DNA of 39,168 nt from an uncultured Collinsella sp. (GTDB lineage Bacteria > Actinomycetota > Coriobacteriia > Coriobacteriales > Coriobacteriaceae), in contig URCS01000017.1 in NCBI GenBank assembly GCA_900546455.1, forward strand, positions 1-39,168, written 5' to 3'. The position numbers and the translations under genes are program-made. Numbering within the stretch: the first letter of the stretch is position 1; each line of letters starts with the position of its first letter. Shown piece by piece: positions 24,101 through 31,577 of the stretch. The notes below the pieces were generated by a model. That model was given only the letters and a program-made list of their open reading frames with translations. It had not been told where the DNA came from and ran no database searches.

Positions 24101-27100
24101 TATGCCACGGGCTACTATCCGAGCGATGGTGACACGCTCGAGCTCGTGTACGAGGATCCCACGGGCACGGTTTCCACGCAGGTTTCCGCGACGTGTTCGG
24201 TCGTCGGCATCGACGCCAAGGGCGCTCGGCAGACCTGGGCCGCAGCCCAGAACATCACGCTGAAGAAGGGCTCGACTGCGGCCGACCTCTCCGAGCAGCT
24301 GTTCAAGCAGACCGGCCTCAAGGCCGATTACGACCCCAACGGAAGCTGGGGCTGGGCGCTCAACTCAATCACGTCGCCCTTCGACTCCAACCGCACGCTC
24401 GCCTACGATCCGGCGACCAAAGCGTATTGGCAGCTGTTCATCAACGGCAAGTCCTCCATGGTCGGCGCCGGCGGCTACACGCTCAAGGCCGGCGACTCCG
24501 TCGTCTGGTGCTACTCGAAGTACAACGACCCCGCTCCTGCCGATCAGCTTTCGGTAAGCTGCACCGTTATCGGCCAGGATGCTTCGGGCGCTCAGCAGAC
24601 GTGGGCGCAGCCTACGTCTGCCCTCGTGGATGAGGGCACAACCGCCGCGGACCTTTCCGAGCAGATTTTTAAAAAGGCCGGCATTGGCGCTAAAACGGGA
24701 ACGGGCACGTACGGTTGGTATCTTTCTTCGCTGACCTCGCCGTTCAATAAGAGCGTGGAGCTCTCGAGCGAGAAGGTTAACGAAAATACTTGGAAATACT
24801 GGCAGTTCTTTGTCAATGGCAAGCCGGTTGATGTTGGCGCAGGCAGTTACACGCTTAAAGCCGGAGACGAGATCGCCTGGGTCTATGGTTCCGACGGCAC
24901 CATGCCTGGTCAGGTCTCCGTTTCGATGGAGATCATCGGCAAGAAGGACGATAAGGCTCAGCGCTGGACTGATCCTTCGATGCAGGTGTTTGTCGAGGGC
25001 ACGACGATCAAGGATGCCTCTGCTGCCTACTTCGATGCCGTTGGCGTCAAGTCCAAGATGTACGACCAATTTGGTTATTGGGGCGTTCACACTCTTGTCT
25101 CTCCGCTTGATGGCACCGAGCTGTCGGTTGCTTGGTCGTTCTTTGTCAACGGCGTTCCTGGGTCTCAGCTCGATAGCGACTATGTGCTCAAGTCGGGTGA
25201 CAAGATCGTCTGGGCTTATGCTGCTGGCGATACCGTTCCTAATCCCGATGAAGTCGTAGTTGACCCGAGCGCTTCGCGCCCGACCGATTGGAAAGCCGAC
25301 TGGAGCGGCAATTCCAATGCGGTGGTCGAGAACGTTTCCACGCCTACGGGCGCCTTGGCAAGCTCATGGACGTTCGATTGGAAGGCGTACTCGGGTGCAA
25401 CGTATCCCAACGCGAGCGAGCCTATCGTCGTGAACGGTAATGTGTATCTCGCCGTCAACAAGCGATTGCTGAAGATCGATGCCGTGTCGGGCAAGGTTCT
25501 TGCCGAGTCGAACCTTAAAACTTCGATTGGTTACACTACGCGTCCGGTCTATGCGAACGGCTTGGTCATCGTTCCGCTCGATGGCGGCGCGGTCCAAGCG
25601 CTGACAGCCGATACGCTTACGACGGTTTGGATTACCGACTCCGTGAGCAAAACTGCTCAGTCAAATTCTCAGCTGACGGTTGATGGTAACTATCTCTATG
25701 TTGGCACCGTTGATGTCGATTATGGGAAGGGCACGTATAACAACGGCCATCTGACGCGCATCAATATCCTGACCGGCGCTGTTTCTTGGCAGCACGTCAA
25801 CGCCGGCGAGGGCTATTACTGGACGGGCGCCACGGTGGGCGACGGTTTTGTTCTGGTTCCCACGAGCGCTGGTACTGTTGAGATGCTCAGCAAGTCGACG
25901 GGCGATGTGCTCGGAAGCGTTTCGCTCGGGGCCCTTGTCAACTCCACCTGCGTGCTGTCCAAAGACGGCAAACATGCCTATGTGATTTCGCGTGACGGTA
26001 AGCTTCACGTGTTGGCGCTTTTTGACGCAAAGGCAAAGGTCTCCTCGCGCATTTCCGAAGAGCGCGTTGTCGATCTGGGCCTTACGGGATGTGCTTGCAT
26101 GCCCACACTGTATGGCAACAAGTTGGTTGTCGGTGGCGAGGTTTCTGGCGGATCTGCGTTGGCGATTGTCGATCTTGCCAACGACTTTGCAGCGACGTTG
26201 ATTTCCTCTGCCGATGGCTCTGCGCTTCCTGCTGGCGGCATTAAGGGTGCTCCGCTCGTGAGTGTTCAGGCAGATGCCACGTATGTCTACTTTACGGTTA
26301 ACTACGGTGCGACTTCCGATTACGTTAACTACACCTCGGGCGGCGGTGTGTATCGCTACAAGATGAGCGATGCGCAGGCTTCGAGCGTGTATAACGCAAC
26401 GGGGCACAACAACTACTGCGACTCGCCAATTGCATGCGATGCCAAGGGCAACCTTTACTACATCAACGATTCCGGCACGCTGTTCAAGCTGAACGGTGGC
26501 ATTAAGGTCTCGTTTGAGACTGGTGAGGGCTCCAAGGTCGATTTCCAGACTACGGCCGATGGCAAGCTGACCAAGCCTGCCGATCCGACTCGTGAGGGTT
26601 ACACCTTCGGCGGTTGGTATACCGATGAGGCGTGCACGCAGGCGTATGACTTTAGTACGCCGGTGGCGGCCGATCTGACGCTGTATGCCAAGTGGACCAA
26701 GAACGCCAGCAACCCTGGCGGTAATGGCGGCTCTGGCTCCAACGGCTCCAACGGCGGCACTGGCAACGGTTCCGGCACGGGCGCCGGTACTGGCGCTGGC
26801 ACTGGCTCCGGCACGAAGGGCCAGCAGGCCGGTGGCGCTATCGCTCCGGGCCATAAGCCGACGACCAAGTCGACGGTGTCAACCAAGACGGAGACCAAGG
26901 AAAACAAGTCCGACAAGAAGGACTCCGATAAGTCCGACAAGAAGGACTCCGATAAGTCCGATAAGAAGGACGCGAAGAAGTCTGACAAGAAGGACAGCAA
27001 GTCCGACTCCAGCTCCGACACGGGCTCTGCGGCTACGACTGCCGCCAAGAAGCCTGCCGAGGCTTCCACGCAGGAGTCTGGTTTCAATCCGCTCGCCATT

Positions 27101-27169
27101 GTTGGCGTTGCCGCCGGCGTCATCGGCCTCGCCATCGTCGGCGTGTTCGTGTTCACCAAACGTCGGTAG
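21185..27169 (+). CDS. Giant surface protein with Ig-like repeats, four DUF4430-like domains and a beta-propeller
   Basis: A 1994-residue membrane-anchored surface protein. Signal peptide: basic n-region, then LVAFLAFAMAFGTTPAQMWA (about 1-48). An acidic Ala/Ser/Thr linker runs to about 160. Six Ig-like modules (about 160-875) share the pattern Y-x-W-x-x-A-D then GKYIRVKV. Four DUF4430-like modules (about 875-996, 996-1119, 1119-1241 and 1241-1358) share the W-x-F-x-x-NGK and LKAGDxxxWxY patterns. DUF4430 is the fold of the transcobalamin/intrinsic factor C-domain. A PQQ-like beta-propeller spans about 1359-1773, then one InlB-type repeat (EGYTFGGWYTDEAC). A Gly/Ser then Lys/Ser/Asp stalk leads to one membrane helix and KRR. 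No LPXTG-type motif is present. ATG 21185 has AGGAG four bases upstream; ATG 21191 or 21104 are alternatives. With the riboswitch, a corrinoid-capture role is inferred. Confidence 0.75.
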   Translation: MDMFEDGRQRASWRRHGAIARGVAKRGLVAFLAFAMAFGTTPAQMWAEGAEGIAEAVTQATTPSEGAQATDDAADNTAPAAGANDSATDKSSETGDTSSDAPDNASNDALGDPAASDPASANPANEASDTTAETDDAAAVVSESNAPKAAPRAAASLSSNNGVSVGKSKNPTRWVGSNFTGFIQSNTTLYANVWTSSSKRASVSGCTYQWLAADIANGNDADNSAFVAVEGQTGSSIVLDDALRTQLNGKCLRVRITDASGNVVYGPTKSAANQKLLTATNTIKAPVPTKTALDAKSFVLIQSSADDSSSYSSVKAEILNPGTTLWANAYDGEAVPNKRIAAQGGWAYQWLASDTRDAEDSAYQVIPGQTGQSLTITDELASQLAGKYIRVKVVGDGQELYGPSGSFNTPSSVGYNTPGPVAASGQIALGHIVLAYNGAEFGDDYENVPNANVGDTIKAAAYYLNYDTPTDLYGSDKVDFSWWVADSADGSFEQVATGDTYTVTKECANRYLKVVAKAKKGIPGSDSCETKAGRILPKGATTLDSVAFTNASKGAKDTGSTIGACAYKAVDYSSEPVTEGVTYTWRWSSVDPSSSAFDAKTDWHVVEGKTDSSFTIPDDYAKRWVSVSATAGDNTVEATTAVAVKAAGSHELFLTYLKKIVGDQSDDARFVYKSGEKVGVTAFEKTSAGTKGAELTSDQLTYTWQIADSAQGPFTTLTDENAHRPSFVISQKYVGKYLKCIVDGGYNTDYASTRYAIVKGEDAKAYTLTSVNVASSGNLAQVGGTLTPTANYMATGDWGDYETALPEGSLVDYRWYLADDAEGTNAHELFGADETTGAITLPASAEGKYAYVVANAGNNDVKSTAWLVNSSDEKSLSVNVRVVGVSKHDVGQSYDLVDWVPSTSYNWSSTQKMSAWDIFAKVLDEAGYSYSTDGGVPYSVTNPDKSQTLAMESTASGYKYWRFDINGKAANSYATGYYPSDGDTLELVYEDPTGTVSTQVSATCSVVGIDAKGARQTWAAAQNITLKKGSTAADLSEQLFKQTGLKADYDPNGSWGWALNSITSPFDSNRTLAYDPATKAYWQLFINGKSSMVGAGGYTLKAGDSVVWCYSKYNDPAPADQLSVSCTVIGQDASGAQQTWAQPTSALVDEGTTAADLSEQIFKKAGIGAKTGTGTYGWYLSSLTSPFNKSVELSSEKVNENTWKYWQFFVNGKPVDVGAGSYTLKAGDEIAWVYGSDGTMPGQVSVSMEIIGKKDDKAQRWTDPSMQVFVEGTTIKDASAAYFDAVGVKSKMYDQFGYWGVHTLVSPLDGTELSVAWSFFVNGVPGSQLDSDYVLKSGDKIVWAYAAGDTVPNPDEVVVDPSASRPTDWKADWSGNSNAVVENVSTPTGALASSWTFDWKAYSGATYPNASEPIVVNGNVYLAVNKRLLKIDAVSGKVLAESNLKTSIGYTTRPVYANGLVIVPLDGGAVQALTADTLTTVWITDSVSKTAQSNSQLTVDGNYLYVGTVDVDYGKGTYNNGHLTRINILTGAVSWQHVNAGEGYYWTGATVGDGFVLVPTSAGTVEMLSKSTGDVLGSVSLGALVNSTCVLSKDGKHAYVISRDGKLHVLALFDAKAKVSSRISEERVVDLGLTGCACMPTLYGNKLVVGGEVSGGSALAIVDLANDFAATLISSADGSALPAGGIKGAPLVSVQADATYVYFTVNYGATSDYVNYTSGGGVYRYKMSDAQASSVYNATGHNNYCDSPIACDAKGNLYYINDSGTLFKLNGGIKVSFETGEGSKVDFQTTADGKLTKPADPTREGYTFGGWYTDEACTQAYDFSTPVAADLTLYAKWTKNASNPGGNGGSGSNGSNGGTGNGSGTGAGTGAGTGSGTKGQQAGGAIAPGHKPTTKSTVSTKTETKENKSDKKDSDKSDKKDSDKSDKKDAKKSDKKDSKSDSSSDTGSAATTAAKKPAEASTQESGFNPLAIVGVAAGVIGLAIVGVFVFTKRR
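26906..27001 (+). repeat. Tandem 24-bp coding repeat, four units
   Basis: Units at 26906-26929, 26930-26953, 26954-26977 and 26978-27001 encode KSDKKDSD-type octapeptides; the first two are identical. They form the charged, flexible stalk just outside the membrane anchor and are prone to length change by slippage. Confidence 0.9.
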
Positions 27170-28081
27170 GTGAGGGCTGTGTCCAATAAATCCAAGGACG
27201 CGGACCCCAAGCAGCCCGACTCCTCGTTCATTCAGTTCGACGATGCAAAGCAACAGGGCGCCGCTTCGGCGGCGTCCGCCCCTCGCCGCAAGGCGCTCGT
27301 TAGCGCCCTTACGGCCATCTGCATTGCGCTGATCGTCGTCTCGCTGGGCTTTGTCCATCCTTCAGAGAGCGGCGCTTGGTCCATTGAATGGGTCGTCCAG
27401 GCCGTGACGGGGGAGAGCGTCGTCGCCAAGGATGCCACGGGATCTGGCTCGCCTGCTGATTCGGGCAAGGCCGATTCCAAGGATTCCAAGTCATCGAATG
27501 ATGTAAAAGACGAGTCCAAGGATTCGGATGAGTCCAAGGACGATTCCGAGTCTTCAAACAAGGAATCGGACAAAAGCTCAGACGGCAAGAAGTCCGGCGA
27601 AAAAGGGGCGGGCAATAAAAAGGCCGACGGCAATCAGTCGACTTCTCAGAATTCGACAACGTCTGGCGGAACCAGCTCGGTGTCTGGAGCCTCTTCGGCG
27701 TCTGGTGGCTCCTCTGCTGCCTCCGATAACGGTAATGCTTCTGCGGGCGACCAGGACGCTTCTCAGGAGCCTAGCTACGTTACCGTGACGGTCTCGGTCT
27801 CCTCGAGCGCCGTGGGCAACCCTGTCTCGTCGGGCGGCACCTTTACCTTTAACGAAGGCGCTACCGTTTACGATGCCCTGTGCGCGCTGGGCCTTTCTGT
27901 CAACGCACATGGCTCGTCGTACGGCACGTATGTTTCCGCGATTGGTGGTTTGGCCGAGAAACAGCACGGCGGCACGAGCGGCTGGATGTACTCCGTCAAC
28001 GGCACAACGCCCATGACGGCCTGCAGCAACTACGTTCTCTCCAATGGCGACAACGTCGTTTGGTATTACGTAACGGGCTAG
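27170..28081 (+). CDS. Membrane-anchored protein with one C-terminal DUF4430 domain
   Basis: A 303-residue protein immediately after the giant surface gene and so under the same riboswitch. A basic N-terminus leads to one membrane helix (ALVSALTAICIALIVVSLGFV, about 42-62), which anchors it with the C-terminus outside. About 130 residues of Ser/Asp/Lys/Gly-rich stalk follow. The last 100 residues form a DUF4430 domain: FTFNEGATVYDALCALGLSV, then GWMYSVNGTTPM and LSNGDNVVWYYVTG. This single domain is closer to the canonical DUF4430 than those in its neighbour. GTG 27170 adjoins the upstream stop, implying translational coupling; GTG 27179 is the alternative. Corrinoid binding is inferred from domain and riboswitch together. 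Confidence 0.8.
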   Translation: MRAVSNKSKDADPKQPDSSFIQFDDAKQQGAASAASAPRRKALVSALTAICIALIVVSLGFVHPSESGAWSIEWVVQAVTGESVVAKDATGSGSPADSGKADSKDSKSSNDVKDESKDSDESKDDSESSNKESDKSSDGKKSGEKGAGNKKADGNQSTSQNSTTSGGTSSVSGASSASGGSSAASDNGNASAGDQDASQEPSYVTVTVSVSSSAVGNPVSSGGTFTFNEGATVYDALCALGLSVNAHGSSYGTYVSAIGGLAEKQHGGTSGWMYSVNGTTPMTACSNYVLSNGDNVVWYYVTG

Positions 28082-28104
28082 AGGCCTCGACATAGCGCGC
28101 CAGA

Positions 28105-28141
28105 CGGGCGGTTCGGACCAACATCCGGACCGCCCGTTTTT
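28105..28141 (+). terminator. Intrinsic terminator of the riboswitch operon
   Basis: CGGGCGGTTCGGA (28105-28117) pairs with TCCGGACCGCCCG (28124-28136) over 13 bp with one T-G pair, followed by TTTTT. It marks the end of the two-gene unit. Confidence 0.93.
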
Positions 28142-28181
28142 CATGCGAATGGGACTGGGTCGCCGGGTCTCTCTGCAAACA

Positions 28182-28214
28182 AAAAACCGGTTGGAATGGG
28201 AATTCCAACCGGTT
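28182..28214 (-). terminator. Intrinsic terminator of the gtrA pair
   Basis: AACCGGTTGGAA (28185-28196) and TTCCAACCGGTT (28203-28214) form a perfect 12-bp stem with a six-base loop; the minus strand continues TTTTTT. It follows the minus-strand GtrA gene by 26 bases. Confidence 0.92.
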
Positions 28215-28240
28215 ATACATTCAAGCAAATAGCGAATCGA

Positions 28241-28648
28241 CTACGACCGTGCGCCCTCGAGGAAGAAGCGGCGGCTGAAGTAGTTGTACCAGGTGACGAG
28301 GAACGTGGCGATGGCCTTCATGGCCTGGTAGCCGATGCTCAAAAACGTGACGCCCACAAACATGTACAGGTCGTTGAGGCCCAGGCCGATCACCGACAGG
28401 ATGGTGAAGATCGTGAACTCGCGCTTGCGGCTCATGCCTTCGCGGTGGTCGAACACGTACTTCATGCTGAGCCAGTAGTTGACCACGACGGACGTGATAA
28501 ACGAAACCGTGGTGCTCATCAAAAAGTCGAGGTGGAACAGCTCGACGAGCGCAATGAGCATGCCCCAGTCGATGCCAAAGGAGATAAGACCCACGACAGC
28601 AAACTTGAGGAACTGCTTGGTATGAGGTTGTGCCAGCGCCTTGCGCAC
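28241..28648 (-). CDS. GtrA family membrane protein (second of a tandem pair)
   Basis: A 135-residue protein with four membrane helices, typical of GtrA-like proteins. They are thought to flip or carry undecaprenyl-linked sugars used to decorate wall or surface glycans. The first helix segment FLKFAVVGLISFGIDWGMLI and the later NYWLSMKYVFDHREGMSRKR are family-typical. It shares NY-x-x-SMKYVF-x-H-x-EGMSR and LSVIGL with the neighbouring GtrA protein, indicating tandem duplication. The start is a GTG at 28648 with a weak GGA site; no better ATG lies nearby. No glycosyltransferase partner is in the window. Confidence 0.85.
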   Translation of the reverse strand: MRKALAQPHTKQFLKFAVVGLISFGIDWGMLIALVELFHLDFLMSTTVSFITSVVVNYWLSMKYVFDHREGMSRKREFTIFTILSVIGLGLNDLYMFVGVTFLSIGYQAMKAIATFLVTWYNYFSRRFFLEGARS

Positions 28649-28800
28649 GTAATCACATCCAATGCGTTGATGAATCGAGCAGAGGATACTTTAGAGCTTT
28701 TACAAGGGAAACGTAAGGTCTTTGCCAAGAACTATATGAACTCGCCAAATTTTCAAGAGCTAATCCGCAAACGTTGAAAATTTGCCCGTAAACGAGCAAA

Positions 28801-28842
28801 GCCCACGAACAACACAGCGCTCGACGTGCGTCATCCGTGGGC
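28801..28842 (-). terminator. Weak hairpin between the two gtrA genes
   Basis: GCCCACG (28801-28807) pairs with CGTGGGC (28836-28842) across a 28-base loop with some inner pairing; the minus strand continues TTTGC. It may be an attenuator rather than a full stop. The AT-richer 28650-28800 stretch holds a possible minus-strand promoter for the second gtrA gene (TATAGT near 28730). Confidence 0.4.
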
Positions 28843-28866
28843 ATCGTAAAGCTGCAAGGTTGCGAG

Positions 28867-29262
28867 TTACTTGGTCTCGTCGCCCTCCAGGAAGATTTTT
28901 CGGGTCACAAAGTTGTAGACCATGACAAGCGCGGTGGCGCAGATCTTGGCGATATTGGCCTCGAGTCCCAGGCCGGCGTTGAGCGCCAGCACGATGCCGT
29001 CGTTGAGCACCAAACCGATCACGGACAGCACGACAAAGATGATGAACTCGCGGCGGCGGCTCATGCCTTCCTTGTGCGCAAACACGTACTTCATGCTTGC
29101 GAGGTAGTTAAAGATGAGTGAGATGATAAAGCCGCTGGTGTTTGCGATTAGGATGTTGAGGCCCAGACCGTAGTGGAGCAGATTCATAATGCCAAAGTCG
29201 ATAACCGTGGCAATGACACCGACGACGCCAAATTTCATGATCTGCGCAAGGAGCTTTTGCAT
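28867..29262 (-). CDS. GtrA family membrane protein (first of a tandem pair)
   Basis: A 131-residue, four-helix GtrA-like protein, probably involved in lipid-linked sugar translocation for surface glycans. It starts MQKLLAQIMKFGVVGVIATV and carries NYLASMKYVFAHKEGMSRRR, matching its neighbour. The ATG at 29262 is chosen because GtrA proteins begin close to the first helix and AAGG lies eight bases upstream. A longer frame to 29325 adds an unlikely Pro-rich leader. It lies 78 bases downstream of fbp on the same strand and may be co-transcribed with it. No flippase partner is visible. Confidence 0.85.
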   Translation of the reverse strand: MQKLLAQIMKFGVVGVIATVIDFGIMNLLHYGLGLNILIANTSGFIISLIFNYLASMKYVFAHKEGMSRRREFIIFVVLSVIGLVLNDGIVLALNAGLGLEANIAKICATALVMVYNFVTRKIFLEGDETK

Positions 29263-29340
29263 GGTACCTGCCTTAGGGTGGCGCGGGGACGCCGTGGGGA
29301 TGACAAACTCAGCAAGTTTAGCCAATCCCCGCGGGTGGTG

Positions 29341-31257
29341 CTAGGCGCGCTCCTCGATAGCACCGTTTCTATATGCATCGAGCAGCTGACGCAGGTCTTG
29401 GATTTGGCTGCGGATCTTGGCGCCAGTATCGGTGTCGCTCACCATGCGGCGACGGTCCGCTTGGTCAAAACGGTTGGTCTCGCTTTCGATGTCCACGTTG
29501 CGCGTGAGTGCCTCGGCAACCGTCGTAAAGGCCCGGTGCGACTTGAGGCGGCAGCCGCGCGAGCTCGAGATGAGCGTATAGCCGGCGATGCCCGTCTTGG
29601 GATGGTAAGCGCGGCAGAAGCCGCCATCGATGACCAACAGCTTGCCCTCGGCGCGGATGGGCTGCTCGCCCTTGGTGGTTTTAACGGGCGTGTGGCCGTT
29701 GATGATGTGGCCGGTCGGCGAGCATGCCATGGGCGCGACGCCAAACTCGCGCATGATATCATCGCAGACCGAGGGCGACTTGGTAAGCGTAAAGTACGGG
29801 TCCATCGGCTCGACCCAGGTGCTCTTATCGGCGATATAGGCGCGCTCAAAGGTACGCACCAGGCGTCCGCTGGCGGGTGAATTGAAGCCAATCCACAGGT
29901 ACCACATCCAGTCGAGGGCATCGCGGTCGCCCACGCGCCACGCGCGGCGGGCGATGTGGTCGCAAAAATCGAGATAATCGCGGCCAGCGTGCCAGGTGCC
30001 CAGGCAGTTCATGCTGCTGAAGGTGCCGTCTTCGTTGAGCGGAACGCAGCCGTGGAAGAGCAGGTTGCCGTTGGCGACCTTGTACATCGAGCCGTGGGTG
30101 TAGAGGAAATCGATATGGCGATGCAGGTGATCGGCGGTGACAAACTCGGACACGAGCTTGTCGATGATGTGCCGCTCCTGAGACGTGAGCGTGTAGGGGT
30201 CCGCCGGGTCGACGGTGGGGAAGTCGTTGGTCGTGAGCGGCCACACGCTGCCGTCGGCGAGCGTGACCGTGCCGGTGTCGTGGTCGATCTTGTCGAGTAA
30301 CAGGCGGTCGGTCATATCGAACTCGGGGTGGCGCTGGATAATCTGGCCCTCGAGCTTAAAGAGCAGCACGTTGATGGCCTTGATCAGCGGGGTGATGGGC
30401 TCACCGGCGGTGTAGGTGGCATCGGCAAAGGCGACGAGCTCGCGCAGCGAGATGCCGTAGTCGTTCTCGAGAATCTCGTAATTGTCGTAGCGTAGGTTGT
30501 TGCGCAGCACCGTGGCGATGCAGGCGGGCTCACCGGCCGCAGCGCCCATCCACAGCAGGTCGTGGTTGCCCCACTGGATGTCGAGCGAATGATAGGTGAG
30601 CAGGCGGTCCATAATCTTGGCAGCGCCGCCGCCACGGTCGAAGATATCGCCCACCAGGTGCAGGTGGTCGACGGCCAGGCGCTTGATGAGCGAAGCGAGC
30701 GACTCGATAAAGTCGTCGGCGCTGGCGGTCTCCAGGATGGACTCCACGATGCGCTCGTGATAGCGCACGCGATAGTTGTTCTCGTCCGGGTGCGTGTGCA
30801 ACAACTCGTCGATGATATAGGCGTAGTCGCGCGGGATGGCCTTACGCACCTTGGAGCGCGTGTAGCGGCTTGAAAGCGAGCGAGCGACCATGATGAGCTG
30901 GTCAAGCATCGTCTTGTACCAGGTGGGCGAGTCCTCGCGCTGGCTGCGGACCAGCTCGATCTTCTCGCGCGGGTAGTAGATGAGCGTACACAGCTCGCCC
31001 TTTTCGTCAAAGGTGAGCCTGTCGCCAAAGATCTCGTCGACATGCTCGCGCACGACGCCCGAGCAGTTGTTGAGGATGTGCATAAAGGCTTCGTACTCGC
31101 CGTGCACGTCGCTCATAAAATGCTCGGTGCCCTTGGGTAGGTTGAGGATGGCCGAGAGGTTGATAATTTCGGTAAATGCGGATTGTTCGGTGGGAAACTG
31201 TCTCGACAGCAGGCGCAGATACTTGAAGTCTTGCGGGTTGCGATCGAATGCGACCAT
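29341..31257 (-). CDS. fbp: Fructose-1,6-bisphosphatase class III
   Basis: A 638-residue gluconeogenic phosphatase converting fructose-1,6-bisphosphate to fructose-6-phosphate, of the Firmicutes-type class III (about 640-670 residues). It has the metallophosphoesterase signature set: FMSDVHGEYEAF, HLVGDIFDRGGGAAKIMDRL, IQWGNHDLLWMGAAAG and INGHTPVKTTKGEQP. The N-terminal DFKYLRLLSRQFPTEQSAFTEI is family-specific. The ATG at 31257 follows AAGG by six bases. A longer frame to 31302 would run into a palindromic operator-like site (31286-31313). It is the first gene of a likely fbp-gtrA-gtrA string. Confidence 0.95.
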   Translation of the reverse strand: MVAFDRNPQDFKYLRLLSRQFPTEQSAFTEIINLSAILNLPKGTEHFMSDVHGEYEAFMHILNNCSGVVREHVDEIFGDRLTFDEKGELCTLIYYPREKIELVRSQREDSPTWYKTMLDQLIMVARSLSSRYTRSKVRKAIPRDYAYIIDELLHTHPDENNYRVRYHERIVESILETASADDFIESLASLIKRLAVDHLHLVGDIFDRGGGAAKIMDRLLTYHSLDIQWGNHDLLWMGAAAGEPACIATVLRNNLRYDNYEILENDYGISLRELVAFADATYTAGEPITPLIKAINVLLFKLEGQIIQRHPEFDMTDRLLLDKIDHDTGTVTLADGSVWPLTTNDFPTVDPADPYTLTSQERHIIDKLVSEFVTADHLHRHIDFLYTHGSMYKVANGNLLFHGCVPLNEDGTFSSMNCLGTWHAGRDYLDFCDHIARRAWRVGDRDALDWMWYLWIGFNSPASGRLVRTFERAYIADKSTWVEPMDPYFTLTKSPSVCDDIMREFGVAPMACSPTGHIINGHTPVKTTKGEQPIRAEGKLLVIDGGFCRAYHPKTGIAGYTLISSSRGCRLKSHRAFTTVAEALTRNVDIESETNRFDQADRRRMVSDTDTGAKIRSQIQDLRQLLDAYRNGAIEERA

Positions 31258-31285
31258 GAAACACCTTCCGATGGGGCTGGTAAAA

Positions 31286-31313
31286 CTGATAAACAGCGTC
31301 AAACGTTTATCAG
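31286..31313. promoter_or_regulatory. Operator-like dyad upstream of fbp
   Basis: CTGATAAAC (31286-31294) and GTTTATCAG (31305-31313) are perfect 9-bp inverted repeats with a 10-base centre, 29-56 bases before the fbp start. No T run follows on the fbp strand, so a repressor site is more likely than a terminator. TTGACG on the minus strand lies in its centre. Confidence 0.5.
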
Positions 31314-31476
31314 TATGCGCCGCTTTTGTTTCGATTTTGCGCCAGCGGCTGAATTGTCGGCTGAATGGTTTGGTAAATCGATTTAGTGAAGGTAGATGTG
31401 TTGGTTGGGTGGAGACGACAGAGGGTGTTTTCTCAGATATTTATACGTGGGGCCGGTGGAGACGATGGTGGTAAAG

Positions 31477-31516
31477 ATGTTCACTATTTTTGGTTCGATT
31501 TGGTAAATAGTGGACA
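31477..31516. promoter_or_regulatory. Second operator-like dyad upstream of degV
   Basis: ATGTTCACTATTT (31477-31489) and AAATAGTGGACAT (31505-31517, within one base) form a 13-bp inverted repeat with one mismatch and a 15-base centre, about 25 bases before the degV -10. The 31258-31577 gap has no gene; it holds this dyad, the one at 31286-31313 and the degV promoter. Confidence 0.45.
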
Positions 31517-31540
31517 TATGTACCGCATGTAGGCTCACTG

Positions 31541-31549
31541 TGCGATAAT
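31541..31549 (+). promoter_or_regulatory. Extended -10 promoter of the DegV gene
   Basis: TG-C-GATAAT is a near-perfect extended -10. Transcription would start near 31556, 22 bases before the ATG, leaving room for AAGGAG. Confidence 0.55.
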
Positions 31550-31577
31550 TTGCGCAGCAATGAGTAAGGAGCCTCAT

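Noticed and set aside
26906..27001. Regular 24-bp repeats considered as a CRISPR array
   Set aside because: Units are contiguous without spacers and lie in frame in a charged protein stalk.
27060..27169. Sortase signal at the end of the giant surface protein
   Set aside because: The C-terminus has a hydrophobic helix and KRR but no LPxTG or LAxTG-like motif before it, so it was called a membrane anchor.
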